A stretch of DNA of 64,000 nucleotides from assembly GCA_002478115.1 (NCBI GenBank), contig DLMH01000014.1:116739-180738 (forward strand). The letters are read 5' to 3'. The notes beneath the pieces are model-generated. The model did no database searches. It was not told the DNA's origin and was given only the letters and a program-made list of their open reading frames with translations. This stretch comes from Candidatus Acidiferrum typicum. GTDB taxonomy: Bacteria > Acidobacteriota > Terriglobia > Acidiferrales > UBA7541. Shown piece by piece: positions 34,113 through 43,057 of the stretch (the first letter of the stretch is position 1; the number at the start of each line of letters is the position of its first letter). Position numbers and translations under genes: made by a program.

Positions 34113-35972
34113 CTATTTGATCCCGAGCCAGCTATTGTAGATGGCCTGCTGCTGCGCGGTGGGATGTTCCATGGGCTTGAGCGAGTAGGTGTAGTAGTGG
34201 TTGGACGCGAGCGCGAGCGGGAATTCGCGCATTTGGCCGAGACGCTGGACGAGCACGCGTATCGTGGCATCGGGCTTATACGGGACGAAGAGAGCTTCGA
34301 CATCGTCGGAGGAGGTAATCGCACGGCCGTCGAGGGCGACGATGATGTCGTCTTTATCGAGGCCGGCGGATTCGGCGGGGCTGCCGGGGGTGATGTTCTT
34401 GATCGTGGTGGTGCCATTGTCCTGCTTCGTGAAGGTGAGACCCGCCCAGGGTTTAGCGGAGTCGAGTTTCTTCTCGACGGACACGCCCGCGTACGCAAAG
34501 TACGATTCGTACGGAATGGGCTCTTTGCCGCTGATATAGCGGCGAAAGATGTCGCTCACGTCTTGACCGGCGGTTTCGGAGGCGGCGCGCACTGCGTCGT
34601 CAGGCTCGAAGCCGGGCTTAGGTAGTGCATAGTGGGAGTACAGCAGGCGCATCCAGTCGTCCAGCGATTTCTGGTTGTTGGTGTCCTGGCGGATGGCGAA
34701 CTCGAGAATGTGGCCCATGATCTGGCCGCCGTTGTAGTAGGAATACGCGGTGTTGACAAGATTGTTGTCCTGGCTGATCGTTCTGAGGCCGAAGAACCAG
34801 GTGTCCCAACTGGTGTCCTCAATGCTGCGCTCGGTGCGCCCGGGCGCTTTCTCGAATTCCGTGATGAGCCGGGCGATGCCGTCGAGATATTGCTGCGGGG
34901 TGACGAGGCCGGCGCGAACGACCGAGAGAGAACCGTAGTAGCTCGTGAGTCCCTCGGAAATCCAGAGCGAAGGCGTGTGCACCATCTGCGAGTAGTCGAA
35001 GGGGCCCAGTGGGCGAGGCCGAATGCGCTTGACGTTCCAGGCGTGGAAGAATTCGTGGGCGGAGACGAGAAGCTTGAGGGTGTATTGCGTGCCGTAGGCG
35101 GGAAGCGGCTCCGTGTTGTCCCAATCTTTGGAGAAATTGATTTGCGTGGAATTCAGATGCTCGAGCCCGCCACCTGCTTTGGGCCAGACGTGGAACAGGA
35201 AATAGTAGTCCTTAAACGGGGCGGCTTGCGCGCCGCTGCCGGCGACAGGCTGGAAAATGGGGACAATGGCGCCGACGACTTTCTGCAGGTCGGCGGTGAA
35301 TTGCGAGGAGTCCTTGCCGCCCATGACGTCGTGGACGATCACATGGTAAGTGCTGCCGAGGACCACGAAATCTTTTTCGGCGAAGTCGGAGATTTCCAGA
35401 GGGGCATCGGCGAACCAGTCATAATTTTCGGCGCGAAACGTGTGGTCGGAGGTGTGCTCCATGCCGGTAGCCACTTTCCAGCCGGAAGGAACGTCAATGG
35501 AGAGCTCGATGGGGCGCTCTTTGCCCCCGACGAGATACATCCAGGTGGCGGGGCCGGCGATGAAGGCGTGGCGGTCGTCATACTGGCCGACGTTGTTTTG
35601 CAGGGTATTGGCGTAGACCTGGTAATCAATGGTGACGGCGGTGGCGCCGGCCAGGTCAATCCGCCAGGTCTGGCTGTCGGTCTTGCGCCAGGCGAGCTCC
35701 CGGCCCTCCGCGCTGTGGGCGCGAAAACGTTGCACGTTGGCGGCGTAGTTTTCGATGGCGTACGCGCCGGGCGCCCAGTCGGGCATCTCGAAATCGGCGG
35801 CGGCTCCGCTCAGCGCGTCGGCGTGCACGGTTACGTCCATCAGATGCGTGTTGGGGCGCTCGAATCGCAGTTGGTAGCGGAGCGGAGCAGGTGCGGCGGC
35901 GATCGAACAGGCGACAAAGAAAAAGACGGCGGCAAGCATCGCAGCAGGAATCAGGCGGCGCAGTCGAAGCAT
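34113..35972 (-). CDS. M61-family metallopeptidase with PDZ domain (copy 1)
   Basis: 619 residues, exported (signal MLAAVFFFVACSIAAAP). The zinc site is HEFFH (His306, Glu307, His310) in HEFFHAWNVKRIRP, followed by ISEGLTSYYG with the third ligand Glu. A C-terminal PDZ domain (AGLDKDDIIVALDGRAI) ends the protein, giving the glycyl-aminopeptidase architecture (N-terminal domain, catalytic domain, PDZ). GGAGG precedes the ATG by five bases. A second paralog lies at 38146, with lpxD and plsC between. Aminopeptidase action on exported peptides is inferred. Confidence 0.92.
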   Translation of the reverse strand: MLRLRRLIPAAMLAAVFFFVACSIAAAPAPLRYQLRFERPNTHLMDVTVHADALSGAAADFEMPDWAPGAYAIENYAANVQRFRAHSAEGRELAWRKTDSQTWRIDLAGATAVTIDYQVYANTLQNNVGQYDDRHAFIAGPATWMYLVGGKERPIELSIDVPSGWKVATGMEHTSDHTFRAENYDWFADAPLEISDFAEKDFVVLGSTYHVIVHDVMGGKDSSQFTADLQKVVGAIVPIFQPVAGSGAQAAPFKDYYFLFHVWPKAGGGLEHLNSTQINFSKDWDNTEPLPAYGTQYTLKLLVSAHEFFHAWNVKRIRPRPLGPFDYSQMVHTPSLWISEGLTSYYGSLSVVRAGLVTPQQYLDGIARLITEFEKAPGRTERSIEDTSWDTWFFGLRTISQDNNLVNTAYSYYNGGQIMGHILEFAIRQDTNNQKSLDDWMRLLYSHYALPKPGFEPDDAVRAASETAGQDVSDIFRRYISGKEPIPYESYFAYAGVSVEKKLDSAKPWAGLTFTKQDNGTTTIKNITPGSPAESAGLDKDDIIVALDGRAITSSDDVEALFVPYKPDATIRVLVQRLGQMREFPLALASNHYYTYSLKPMEHPTAQQQAIYNSWLGIK

Positions 35973-36155
35973 GAATCCTCCAAAGTATCCAAGCAGGGAT
36001 TAGCGTGAATCGGACAGCGCTGGAATTCTATCAGCTTTCCGGCGCTTCGCGCAGACGCGCTGAAATCGGAAACTGACCCGCGAGCACTAAATCCTGCTTC
36101 TGTACTTCCCCCTTCGCGCTGTGCGAGACTCACTCTTTGCGGAGGCGAAGCGTTC

Positions 36156-37190
36156 ATGAAACTCCAGGAACTGGCTCAAAAACTAGGTTGCCAATTGGAA
36201 GGCGATCCGTCCATCGAAATTATCGGCGTCGCCGGAATTGATCATGCGCGGTCCGGAGAAGCGACATTTCTGGCGAACCGGCGCTATTCGCCGCAACTGA
36301 AGACGACGCAGGCTTCGGCCGTGTTCGTTGAAGACGGCGTCGCGCTCGAACGCGCCCCCGGCCTCGCGCCCCTGGCGGCTTTGCGCACGGGCAATCCCTA
36401 CCTTGCATTTGCGCAGGCCATTGAACTGTTCTATCAACCGCCAGCGTATCCGCCGGGCGTGCATTCGACCGCGGTGATCGCAGCTTCAGCGCGGATTGGC
36501 GCCGGCGCGCATATCGGCCCGTACTGTTTTGTGGATGAGGACGTGGAGATCGGCGCAAACGCAGTGCTGCATAGCTTTGTGACCCTCTACCGGGGCGCCA
36601 AAATCGGCGCGCATTTCTTCGCCCACGCGCATGCGGTGGTGCGCGAACATTGCCGCATCGGCGATCGCGTGATCCTGCAGAACGGCGTGATCATCGGCGG
36701 CGACGGCCTGGGTTTTGCCAAGCGCGCGGACGGCACCTGGCACAAGATGGCGCAGTCTGGACCGGCAGTTCTGGAGGACGACGTCGAAGTGCAAGCCAAT
36801 GCGTGCATTGACCGCGCCACCGTCGGCGAAACGCGCATCGGCCGCGGCACGAAGATTGATGACCTGGTGTTGGTGGGCCACGCTTCGCAGGTGGGCGTGA
36901 ACACCATGTTGTGCGGTCAGGTGGGCTTGGCGGGCTCGACGCACATCGGCGACAACTGCGTTCTGGCGGGCCAGGTGGGCACAGCGGGGCATCTGACCGT
37001 GGGCGATGGCGCGGTGATTACGGCGCAGAGCGGCGTGCCCAACGATGTGCCGCCGCGCTCGCTCTATTCCGGCTATCCGGCGGTGGAAAACCGCCAGTGG
37101 CTGAAAATGATGGCGGCGCTGAATCGTTTGCCGGAATTGCAGCGCCGCGTGCAGCAATTGGAAGTCGAATTAGAATCGCGCGAAAAGTGA
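36156..37190 (+). CDS. lpxD: UDP-3-O-acylglucosamine N-acyltransferase
   Basis: Third step of lipid A synthesis, cytoplasmic. 344 residues, family-typical. N-terminal uridine-binding domain (MKLQELAQKLGCQLEGDPS, then FLANRRYSPQLKTTQA), and a left-handed beta-helix of hexapeptide repeats from about residue 110 (ARIGAGAHIGPYCFVDEDVE) with the conserved HAHAVVREHCRIG histidine. GGAGG upstream of the ATG. Shows that the organism makes lipid A-type LPS. No other lpx genes are in view. Confidence 0.95.
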   Translation: MKLQELAQKLGCQLEGDPSIEIIGVAGIDHARSGEATFLANRRYSPQLKTTQASAVFVEDGVALERAPGLAPLAALRTGNPYLAFAQAIELFYQPPAYPPGVHSTAVIAASARIGAGAHIGPYCFVDEDVEIGANAVLHSFVTLYRGAKIGAHFFAHAHAVVREHCRIGDRVILQNGVIIGGDGLGFAKRADGTWHKMAQSGPAVLEDDVEVQANACIDRATVGETRIGRGTKIDDLVLVGHASQVGVNTMLCGQVGLAGSTHIGDNCVLAGQVGTAGHLTVGDGAVITAQSGVPNDVPPRSLYSGYPAVENRQWLKMMAALNRLPELQRRVQQLEVELESREK

Positions 37191-37271
37191 CGCACCTGAA
37201 ATCCCAAGTTATCCAATTAAAGCCAGCGCCTCTTCCATCTCCGCACAATCACCCGATCTTGCCTTGGCGGC

Positions 37272-37303
37272 CATTTTGGAGTGCGGCGCCTTGGCGCCGC
37301 TTT
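37272..37303 (+). repeat. family B hairpin with compensated stem
   Basis: TTTTGGAGTGC, then GGCGCC-TT-GGCGCC, then GCTTTC. Compared with the GGCGGC-TT-GCCGCC of other copies, two bases are changed together so pairing is kept. Confidence 0.65.
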
Positions 37304-37364
37304 CACAACCGCAGTCCCGGCAGCCAAACCAAAATCCCGGCACCACTCCCCAGTCCACACGGTC

Positions 37365-38096
37365 CTACGCGGCCCCCGGAAACCCCATCGGCCGCTGATC
37401 GGGCGGCAGGGCCGCGGCAAGCTCGTCGTGCAGGCGACGCGTGAGGGCGTCGCGCTCTTCAAAGGTGTATTGCGACGCGTCAATGGGAACGAGAAACTCC
37501 ACCACGATTTCGCCCGGCTTGATGTTCAGCTTGCGCTTCTGCATCACGCGATGCGCCCCCGAGCACGCAATGGGCACAAGTGGCACACCCGCCTTGATGG
37601 CCATCACCGCAGTTCCCTTCTTGAGTTCCTGCAAGCGTCCATCGCTGCTGCGCGTGCCTTCGGGATAGATCAGAAACGACTGGCCCGCGCGAATCGCCTC
37701 CGTGGCTTTTTCCATGCTCACGATGGCGGAATCGCGGTTAAAGCGGTCCACGGGAATGAACTGCGCCAGATGAAACGCCTGGCCCGCAATTGGATAATCG
37801 AAGAGCGAGCGCTTCAGCAGAACAGCGATGCGGCGCGGAATGGACCACACTACCGCGGGCGCGTCCGCGGAGCTCGTGTGATTCGCGGCAAAAATGCACG
37901 TGCCGGGCGGGACGCGCTCCAAGCCCTTGACGTGCACGCGGACGCCCACGCAGCGCATCAGAAACATTACGCCGCCCACACCTGCCCAATACAGCGGATC
38001 AATGTGGCGGGTAATGAAAGTGTAGATCAGCAGCGGCGGCCCCGCCACGAGGATATAAAGCGTCACAAAAACGCAGATGAAAGCCCCACGCAGCAT
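37365..38096 (-). CDS. plsC: 1-acyl-sn-glycerol-3-phosphate acyltransferase family protein
   Basis: Adds the second acyl chain to lysophosphatidate, at the membrane. 243 residues: N-terminal membrane helix (FICVFVTLYILVAGPPLLIYTF) and the NHTSSADAP motif I (NHxSxxD) for acyl transfer, then FIPVDRFNR and LIYPEGTRSSDGRL as motifs III and IV. Similar enzymes also work on other acyl acceptors, so the exact substrate is inferred. It is convergent with lpxD and about 50 bases downstream of the second M61 gene. Confidence 0.88.
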   Translation of the reverse strand: MLRGAFICVFVTLYILVAGPPLLIYTFITRHIDPLYWAGVGGVMFLMRCVGVRVHVKGLERVPPGTCIFAANHTSSADAPAVVWSIPRRIAVLLKRSLFDYPIAGQAFHLAQFIPVDRFNRDSAIVSMEKATEAIRAGQSFLIYPEGTRSSDGRLQELKKGTAVMAIKAGVPLVPIACSGAHRVMQKRKLNIKPGEIVVEFLVPIDASQYTFEERDALTRRLHDELAAALPPDQRPMGFPGAA

Positions 38097-38145
38097 GCTT
38101 TAGGAAAAACTCTCTCCAATCATCGGCCCCGGGTCAAGTGCTCCT

Positions 38146-39954
38146 TCAGCGATTCCTGGCAGTGACCGGATCGCTGCTGCCGCGCAGCATGCCCTCGCGA
38201 ATGCGCCGTGCGCGCTCGCCGGCATTGGAACTTTCCGCAACCTGGTAAAACGTTTCGCGCTGTTCGCCGAGCCGAATCTCGATGTTCTGTTCCTTTTCGT
38301 CGCGCCGCACGCGCAGGTGCAACGTGTCGCCCGGTTTTTGCTGGCTGAGCCAGTGTTCCAGCCTGCGCGGGGGCTCGCCATTGTTCCAGCGCACAATCTC
38401 GTCGCCGACCAGGAGCCCGCCCTTTGCCGCGGGGCCATCGGCCGCAATCACCCTGACGGTCCAGGGACCCTCAGCATCGCGTTCCGCGGTGAATCCCATT
38501 ACTGCGTGGATGATTTCCCGCTGGTGCAATTCCAGGCCGGCATGCGCCAGCGCCTCAGTGTATGGCAGCGGCTCGGCCCCGCTCACGTATTTGGAGAAGA
38601 AATCCTCCATCGGAACTCCGGTCACTTTCTCCGCGGTCAGCCGTATGTCCAGGCTGTCGCGATAGAATTTCCCTTCCTTGGCGAACTCCCGGTTCATGGT
38701 GCGCAGCACGTCGTCGAGGCTCTTCTGGTTGTCCGTGCGGTCGCGAATGATGATGTCGAGCAGAACGCCGAGGACCTGGCCCTTGGTGTAATACGAAACG
38801 CTGCGCTGCGGCTGGTTGTAGAGCGCGTACTTCTCCAGCCACGCGTCCAGGCTGGATTGCTCCGCGCTTTGCCACTGCTCGGCGGGGCGGCCTTCGATTT
38901 CGCTGATCTGGCCGCTCAGGTCCTGGTAAAACTCCTGCTTGCTCCAGAGCCCCGTGCGCACCAGCGCATAAGCAGCATAGGTGTTGGTGACACCTTCGGC
39001 GAACCACAACGCGCGCGTGTACATCTCGTGCGTGTAGTCAACCGGCTCAAGCGAGGCGGGGCGGATGCGCTTGACGTTCCACGCGTGGAAAAATTCGTGC
39101 GCGGAGACGTTTTGCAGGTACGACGCGGACGGCACGTTGATCGCGGTGCAATTGGCGTGCTCCATGCCGCCGCCGGCGCCGTTGGCGCCCCTGCCTATGT
39201 GAAAAATGAAGGTGTAATGCTCGTAGGGAGCGCCTTCCATCATTTTGACTTCATAGGTGACGATTTTGCGGAGCGCGTTTTCAACATCGTGCTTTTTCCA
39301 ACTGTCGCCATGAATAACCACGCGAACCGAAGGTGTGACGTCGGGCAGCGTGAACTCCTCGAAGTGCGACGCCTCAATCGGCGCGTCAACAAGCGCCTCG
39401 TAACTGGCCGCCTCAAGCCCGAAAGTGTGACTCTCGAAGACGCCGCCGCTCAGCGTCTCCGAGGCCACACGCCACTGGCCCGGCACATCGCTGAGCGTGA
39501 TGACGCTCTTTTCCGCACGCCGTTCGGGCACATACAGCAGAATCATCGCTGGATTGATGAAAGCGTGCTCCTCGTTCAGTTGCGAGTTGAACGGGCCGGG
39601 ATCATCCCAAAAGGTGTCGTAGCGCACGGTGACCGTGCCGCTGCCCCTGACGCGCCAGGTCAGCTTGTCGAGTTTTTCGATAGGGATGGGCTGGCCGTCC
39701 ACAAAGGCCTGCACTCGCTGCACGTGGCTGCTGAAATCGCGAATTTCGTAAAGCGCGTTCCAGGCGGCCATTTGCAGCTTTAATTCACCCGTGACGCCGG
39801 GAATTTCCATGGAGACGTGGAAGAGATGCTGCTCCGGATGAGCAAGGGAAACTGTGTAGCGGATTGTGGCGAGCGCTGCCCGGGGAGAAAGCAGCAGCAG
39901 GCAGACAATCGCCGTTGCGGCGGCGGAGTACTGCAACCTTCGCGCGTTTTTCAT
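38146..39954 (-). CDS. M61-family metallopeptidase with PDZ domain (copy 2)
   Basis: 602 residues from the ATG at 39954. Signal peptide (ATAIVCLLLLSPRAALA), zinc site HEFFH (His286) in HEFFHAWNVKRIRP, then FAEGVTNTYAAYAL with the third ligand. A PDZ domain (PAAKGGLLVGDEIVRWNNGE) follows. The start codon overlaps the mpl stop (TGATG). Paralogous to the gene at 34113 but divergent outside the zinc motifs, so the substrates may differ. Confidence 0.92.
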   Translation of the reverse strand: MKNARRLQYSAAATAIVCLLLLSPRAALATIRYTVSLAHPEQHLFHVSMEIPGVTGELKLQMAAWNALYEIRDFSSHVQRVQAFVDGQPIPIEKLDKLTWRVRGSGTVTVRYDTFWDDPGPFNSQLNEEHAFINPAMILLYVPERRAEKSVITLSDVPGQWRVASETLSGGVFESHTFGLEAASYEALVDAPIEASHFEEFTLPDVTPSVRVVIHGDSWKKHDVENALRKIVTYEVKMMEGAPYEHYTFIFHIGRGANGAGGGMEHANCTAINVPSASYLQNVSAHEFFHAWNVKRIRPASLEPVDYTHEMYTRALWFAEGVTNTYAAYALVRTGLWSKQEFYQDLSGQISEIEGRPAEQWQSAEQSSLDAWLEKYALYNQPQRSVSYYTKGQVLGVLLDIIIRDRTDNQKSLDDVLRTMNREFAKEGKFYRDSLDIRLTAEKVTGVPMEDFFSKYVSGAEPLPYTEALAHAGLELHQREIIHAVMGFTAERDAEGPWTVRVIAADGPAAKGGLLVGDEIVRWNNGEPPRRLEHWLSQQKPGDTLHLRVRRDEKEQNIEIRLGEQRETFYQVAESSNAGERARRIREGMLRGSSDPVTARNR

Positions 39955-41396
39955 CAGTTCGTTTGAGCCCCGGTCGGAATTTGTCTTGCCGCCAATTTCT
40001 TTAGCAGTTTCTCGCACAAACCATCAAAGTTACCATTGGACATCACCAGCAGCAAATCGCCGGGGCGCGCTTCGGCGGCGAGAACGTCCGCGATGGCGTC
40101 CGCTCCCGGCAGAACGCGCGCGTCCTTGCCCAGGCTGCGAACGGCGGCAGCCACTGTTTCCGGGTCGAGCCGCTGCTCCTCGCCCAATTGTCCAGCGCGA
40201 TGCACGCTGCCCAACAAGACGCGATCGCCCAGCGCCAGCGCCGGTGGCAGCGCGTCCTGAAAAACGCGGCGCCGCATGGAATTCGATCGCGGCTCCAGAA
40301 TCGCCCACAATCGCCGCCCCGGCCAGCGCAGGCGCGCTGCTTCGATTGTGGCGCGCACGGCCGTCGGGTGATGCGCAAAATCGTCCACCACCACGATGCC
40401 GTCCACCTCGTCTTTCACGTCCATGCGGCGCCGGACGCTGCGAAAGGATGCCAGCGCCTGTTGCAGGGCGTTGCGCCCGATTCCGCGCCCCTGTGCGACG
40501 ACGAGCGCCGCCAACGCATTCAAAACGTTGTGGTGGCCGGTGGCAGCCAGGCGAAATTCGCCGTAGGCCTCGCCCTTGTATTTGACGCGGAATTTCATGC
40601 CGTCGCCGTCGGCTTGCACGTCCGTGGCGCTCCAGTCGTTGCCGCTTTCCAGGCCATACGTAATCACGGGGCAAAAGGCTTTTTCCGTGGCCTGGCGCAG
40701 CGCTTCGCCGGCATCCGCATCGCCCCAGACGACGATGCGCCCGCGGCGCGGCACCAGATTCACCAGGCGGCGAAAGGCTAACTGGTAGGCGCCGAAATCG
40801 GCGTAAATATCGGCGTGATCGTATTCGAGCGAAGTGATGATCAGGTCGTCGGGATGGTAGTGGAAAAATTTCGCAGCTTTGTCCCAATACGCGGAATCGT
40901 ACTCGTCGCCTTCCAGAATGAACTCTTCGCCGCCGCCAAGGCCGTAGCTTTTACCGAAGTTTTCGGCGACGCCGCCCACCAGGAAATTAGGCTTCTTCCC
41001 TGCCACCTGAAAAATCCACGCGAGCATGGCAGTGGTGGTCGTTTTTCCGTGTGTGCCGCTGACGACGATAGAATGCTTTCCCGGCAGGAATTCCTCTTCA
41101 AGAATTTCGGGCAAGGAGTGGTATTTCAGCTTGCGGTCGAGCATCTCCTCCACTTCCACGTTGCCGCGAGAGATCGCGTTGCCCACCACCACGAGGTCGG
41201 GCGCGGGAGTAAGATTCGCCACGTCGAACTTGGCCGAGAACGGAATCCCCAGTGATTCGAGCAGCGTAGAGCCCGGCGGATAAACGCCCGCATCGGAGCC
41301 GGTCACGCGATGGCCGCGTTCGCGCAGCATTCCGGCGAGCGGCGCCATGGCCGAACCCCCAATCCCGATCATGTGGATGTGTTTTGCTTTGGCCAA
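39954..41396 (-). CDS. mpl: UDP-N-acetylmuramate:L-alanyl-gamma-D-glutamyl-meso-diaminopimelate ligase
   Basis: Peptidoglycan recycling ligase, joining recovered tripeptide to UDP-MurNAc in the cytoplasm. 480 residues with a TTG start at 41396, GGGGAT upstream; a later ATG would remove the first strand. Mur ligase landmarks: HMIGIGGSAMAPLAGM, VVSGTHGKTTTTAML (P-loop), GDEYDSAYWDK, DDFAHHPTAVRATI and LEPRSNSMRRR, the last three typical of Mpl rather than MurC. Adjacent to ldcA, which trims recycled tetrapeptide to the tripeptide substrate. Confidence 0.92.
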   Translation of the reverse strand: MAKAKHIHMIGIGGSAMAPLAGMLRERGHRVTGSDAGVYPPGSTLLESLGIPFSAKFDVANLTPAPDLVVVGNAISRGNVEVEEMLDRKLKYHSLPEILEEEFLPGKHSIVVSGTHGKTTTTAMLAWIFQVAGKKPNFLVGGVAENFGKSYGLGGGEEFILEGDEYDSAYWDKAAKFFHYHPDDLIITSLEYDHADIYADFGAYQLAFRRLVNLVPRRGRIVVWGDADAGEALRQATEKAFCPVITYGLESGNDWSATDVQADGDGMKFRVKYKGEAYGEFRLAATGHHNVLNALAALVVAQGRGIGRNALQQALASFRSVRRRMDVKDEVDGIVVVDDFAHHPTAVRATIEAARLRWPGRRLWAILEPRSNSMRRRVFQDALPPALALGDRVLLGSVHRAGQLGEEQRLDPETVAAAVRSLGKDARVLPGADAIADVLAAEARPGDLLLVMSNGNFDGLCEKLLKKLAARQIPTGAQTN

Positions 41397-41411
41397 CTAA
41401 GAATCCCCAGT

Positions 41412-42359
41412 TTATTCGACCACTGCCGGTTCCAGAATTTCCAGCGTACTCTCTCCCTTGGCATGCAGTTTTGCGCGCACGCCCAGCGGAATCGTAAGCA
41501 TGGGCCGCTTGGTATGGCCGATGGGCGCGCCATAAACGATGGGAACACCGAGCGGCCCCAGAATTCGCTCGCAAATTTCGGCAATCGTGGGGCTGCCTGC
41601 CACAGGAGGATCACCATCTGGGAAGTCGCCCAGCACAACGCCATGCACGTCTTGCAATTTGCCCGCTTGCCACAAATGCCGCAGCGCGCGATCCACCTGA
41701 TACGGCTTCATGCCGCGATCTTCCAGAACGAGAATGGCTCCCTGCGTGTCGGGATCCCAGCCCGTTCCAAGACTCGTTTGCAGCATCGTCAAGCAACCAC
41801 CGACAAGTCGTCCGGTGGCGCTGCCGGAAGCCAGGCATTCAGCCTGAAGCGGTATCTTCCATCCACGCTTTGTCTCGCTCACGGTTTGCCAGAATGAGAT
41901 CACATCGTAGCCACAAGGTTCATTGGCGCCGTGATTGAAACCCGCGGCGACCATCGGACCGTAGAAGCCTGCCCAACTGCGCACCGCGTAAAGCAGCAGT
42001 TGAATGACGTTCAGGTCGCTGTAGCCGATGAGACACTTCGGGCCGAACAGTGACGTGCCCAATCTGAAATCAATGAGGTAGTTCGCTCCGTAACCCCCGC
42101 GCGTGGCTATCACACCGTCAATGCTTTTGTCATGAAACGGCTTGCGGAACTGCCGGACAAGCTCCTCGTGCCGCCCGGCGAAATAACCTTGCGACGAGAG
42201 CGGCGGCAACTCTTCCACCTGAAAGCCAAGCCGGCGAAGTTCCGCCATGCCCGCGGCAACAGCGGCAGGTTCCGCGGGAGACGATGGAGAAACGACGGCA
42301 ATTCTGGAACCCTGACGGAGGGCCTTGGGCTTTTGCAGAAGTACAGAGCGGCGTTTCAT
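41412..42359 (-). CDS. ldcA: LD-carboxypeptidase (S66 family)
   Basis: Removes the terminal D-alanine from recycled tetrapeptide. 315 residues. Family features: RIAVVSPSSPAEPAAV at the N-terminus, ATRGGYGANYLIDF and CLIGYSDLNV (the Ser of the GxSD motif is the nucleophile), LVLEDRGMKPYQVDRAL with the Glu, and YGAPIGHTKRPMLTIPLG with the His. The start overlaps the mgtC stop as ATGA. Pairing with mpl fits peptidoglycan recycling. Confidence 0.9.
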   Translation of the reverse strand: MKRRSVLLQKPKALRQGSRIAVVSPSSPAEPAAVAAGMAELRRLGFQVEELPPLSSQGYFAGRHEELVRQFRKPFHDKSIDGVIATRGGYGANYLIDFRLGTSLFGPKCLIGYSDLNVIQLLLYAVRSWAGFYGPMVAAGFNHGANEPCGYDVISFWQTVSETKRGWKIPLQAECLASGSATGRLVGGCLTMLQTSLGTGWDPDTQGAILVLEDRGMKPYQVDRALRHLWQAGKLQDVHGVVLGDFPDGDPPVAGSPTIAEICERILGPLGVPIVYGAPIGHTKRPMLTIPLGVRAKLHAKGESTLEILEPAVVE

Positions 42360-43018
42360 TCGTGGCGGCCCTCGACCGGAACCACCTCGGTCACCACGCC
42401 TTGGCGGTTCAGTTGTTGCACGATTTGTTCCTGCTGGTGGACACTCACGTCCGCTTCAAATTCCACAATGGAGTTCGTGCCCGCCATCGAGACACGAAAA
42501 TGATTCATCGAAACTTTCAGGCTGGCCATCAGTCGCTGGATTTCCGTGGCGACATTCTCCGCGTGGCTGGTGGTAAAGCGGAACACCCTCACCCGGGCCT
42601 TCAGGTGCAGCTTCTCCGCGCCCCAGCCCAGCACCACCAGCGCAAACAACACGATCCCCGTGGCCGAAGCGGCGACTTTGTACATCCCTCCGCCTGCAGC
42701 CATGCCGATGGCTGCTTCCACAAAAATCGTCGCGGCGGTGGTCATCCCGAGGAGTCCCGCGTTGTCTTTCAGGATCGCGCCTGCGCCCAGGAAGCCGATG
42801 CCCTGCACGATGTTGGAAGCGATGCGCGTGCCGCTGGTGTCGCCCCACATACGCGCCAGTTCGTTGGAAAGTATGGTGAAGAGCGCCGTGGCCAGACACA
42901 CGAACGCGCTCGTGCGGATCCCGGCGGGGCGGCGCCGCAGATCGCGCTCCACGCCAATGGCCACGCCCAGCCCGGCGGCGAAGAACATCCGTAGGAAAAT
43001 TTCGTGAAAGGAAAGCAT
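42356..43018 (-). CDS. MgtC/SapB-family membrane protein
   Basis: About 220 residues with a helical N-terminal domain (MFFAAGLGVAIGVERDLRR) and a C-terminal ACT-like domain (LKVSMNHFRVSMAGTNSIVE). Marks of MgtC: RDLRRRPAGIRTSAFVCL, SNIVQGIGFLGAGAIL and TTAATIFVEAAIGMAAG. ATG at 43018 is taken over a TTG at 43024. Overlaps ldcA by four bases. The physiological role of such proteins (Mg2+ or phosphate homeostasis, ATPase control) is not settled. Confidence 0.88.
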   Translation of the reverse strand: MLSFHEIFLRMFFAAGLGVAIGVERDLRRRPAGIRTSAFVCLATALFTILSNELARMWGDTSGTRIASNIVQGIGFLGAGAILKDNAGLLGMTTAATIFVEAAIGMAAGGGMYKVAASATGIVLFALVVLGWGAEKLHLKARVRVFRFTTSHAENVATEIQRLMASLKVSMNHFRVSMAGTNSIVEFEADVSVHQQEQIVQQLNRQGVVTEVVPVEGRHE

Positions 43019-43057
43019 CCCCAAACGGCCCTGTCCGTTTCAAAGTGATTCTACTAT

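Noticed and set aside
32810..34498. N-terminal extension of the HEPN protein beyond 34069
   Set aside because: The extra 143 residues are a Ser/Pro/Arg-rich shadow of the M61 gene in another frame and lack a ribosome site.
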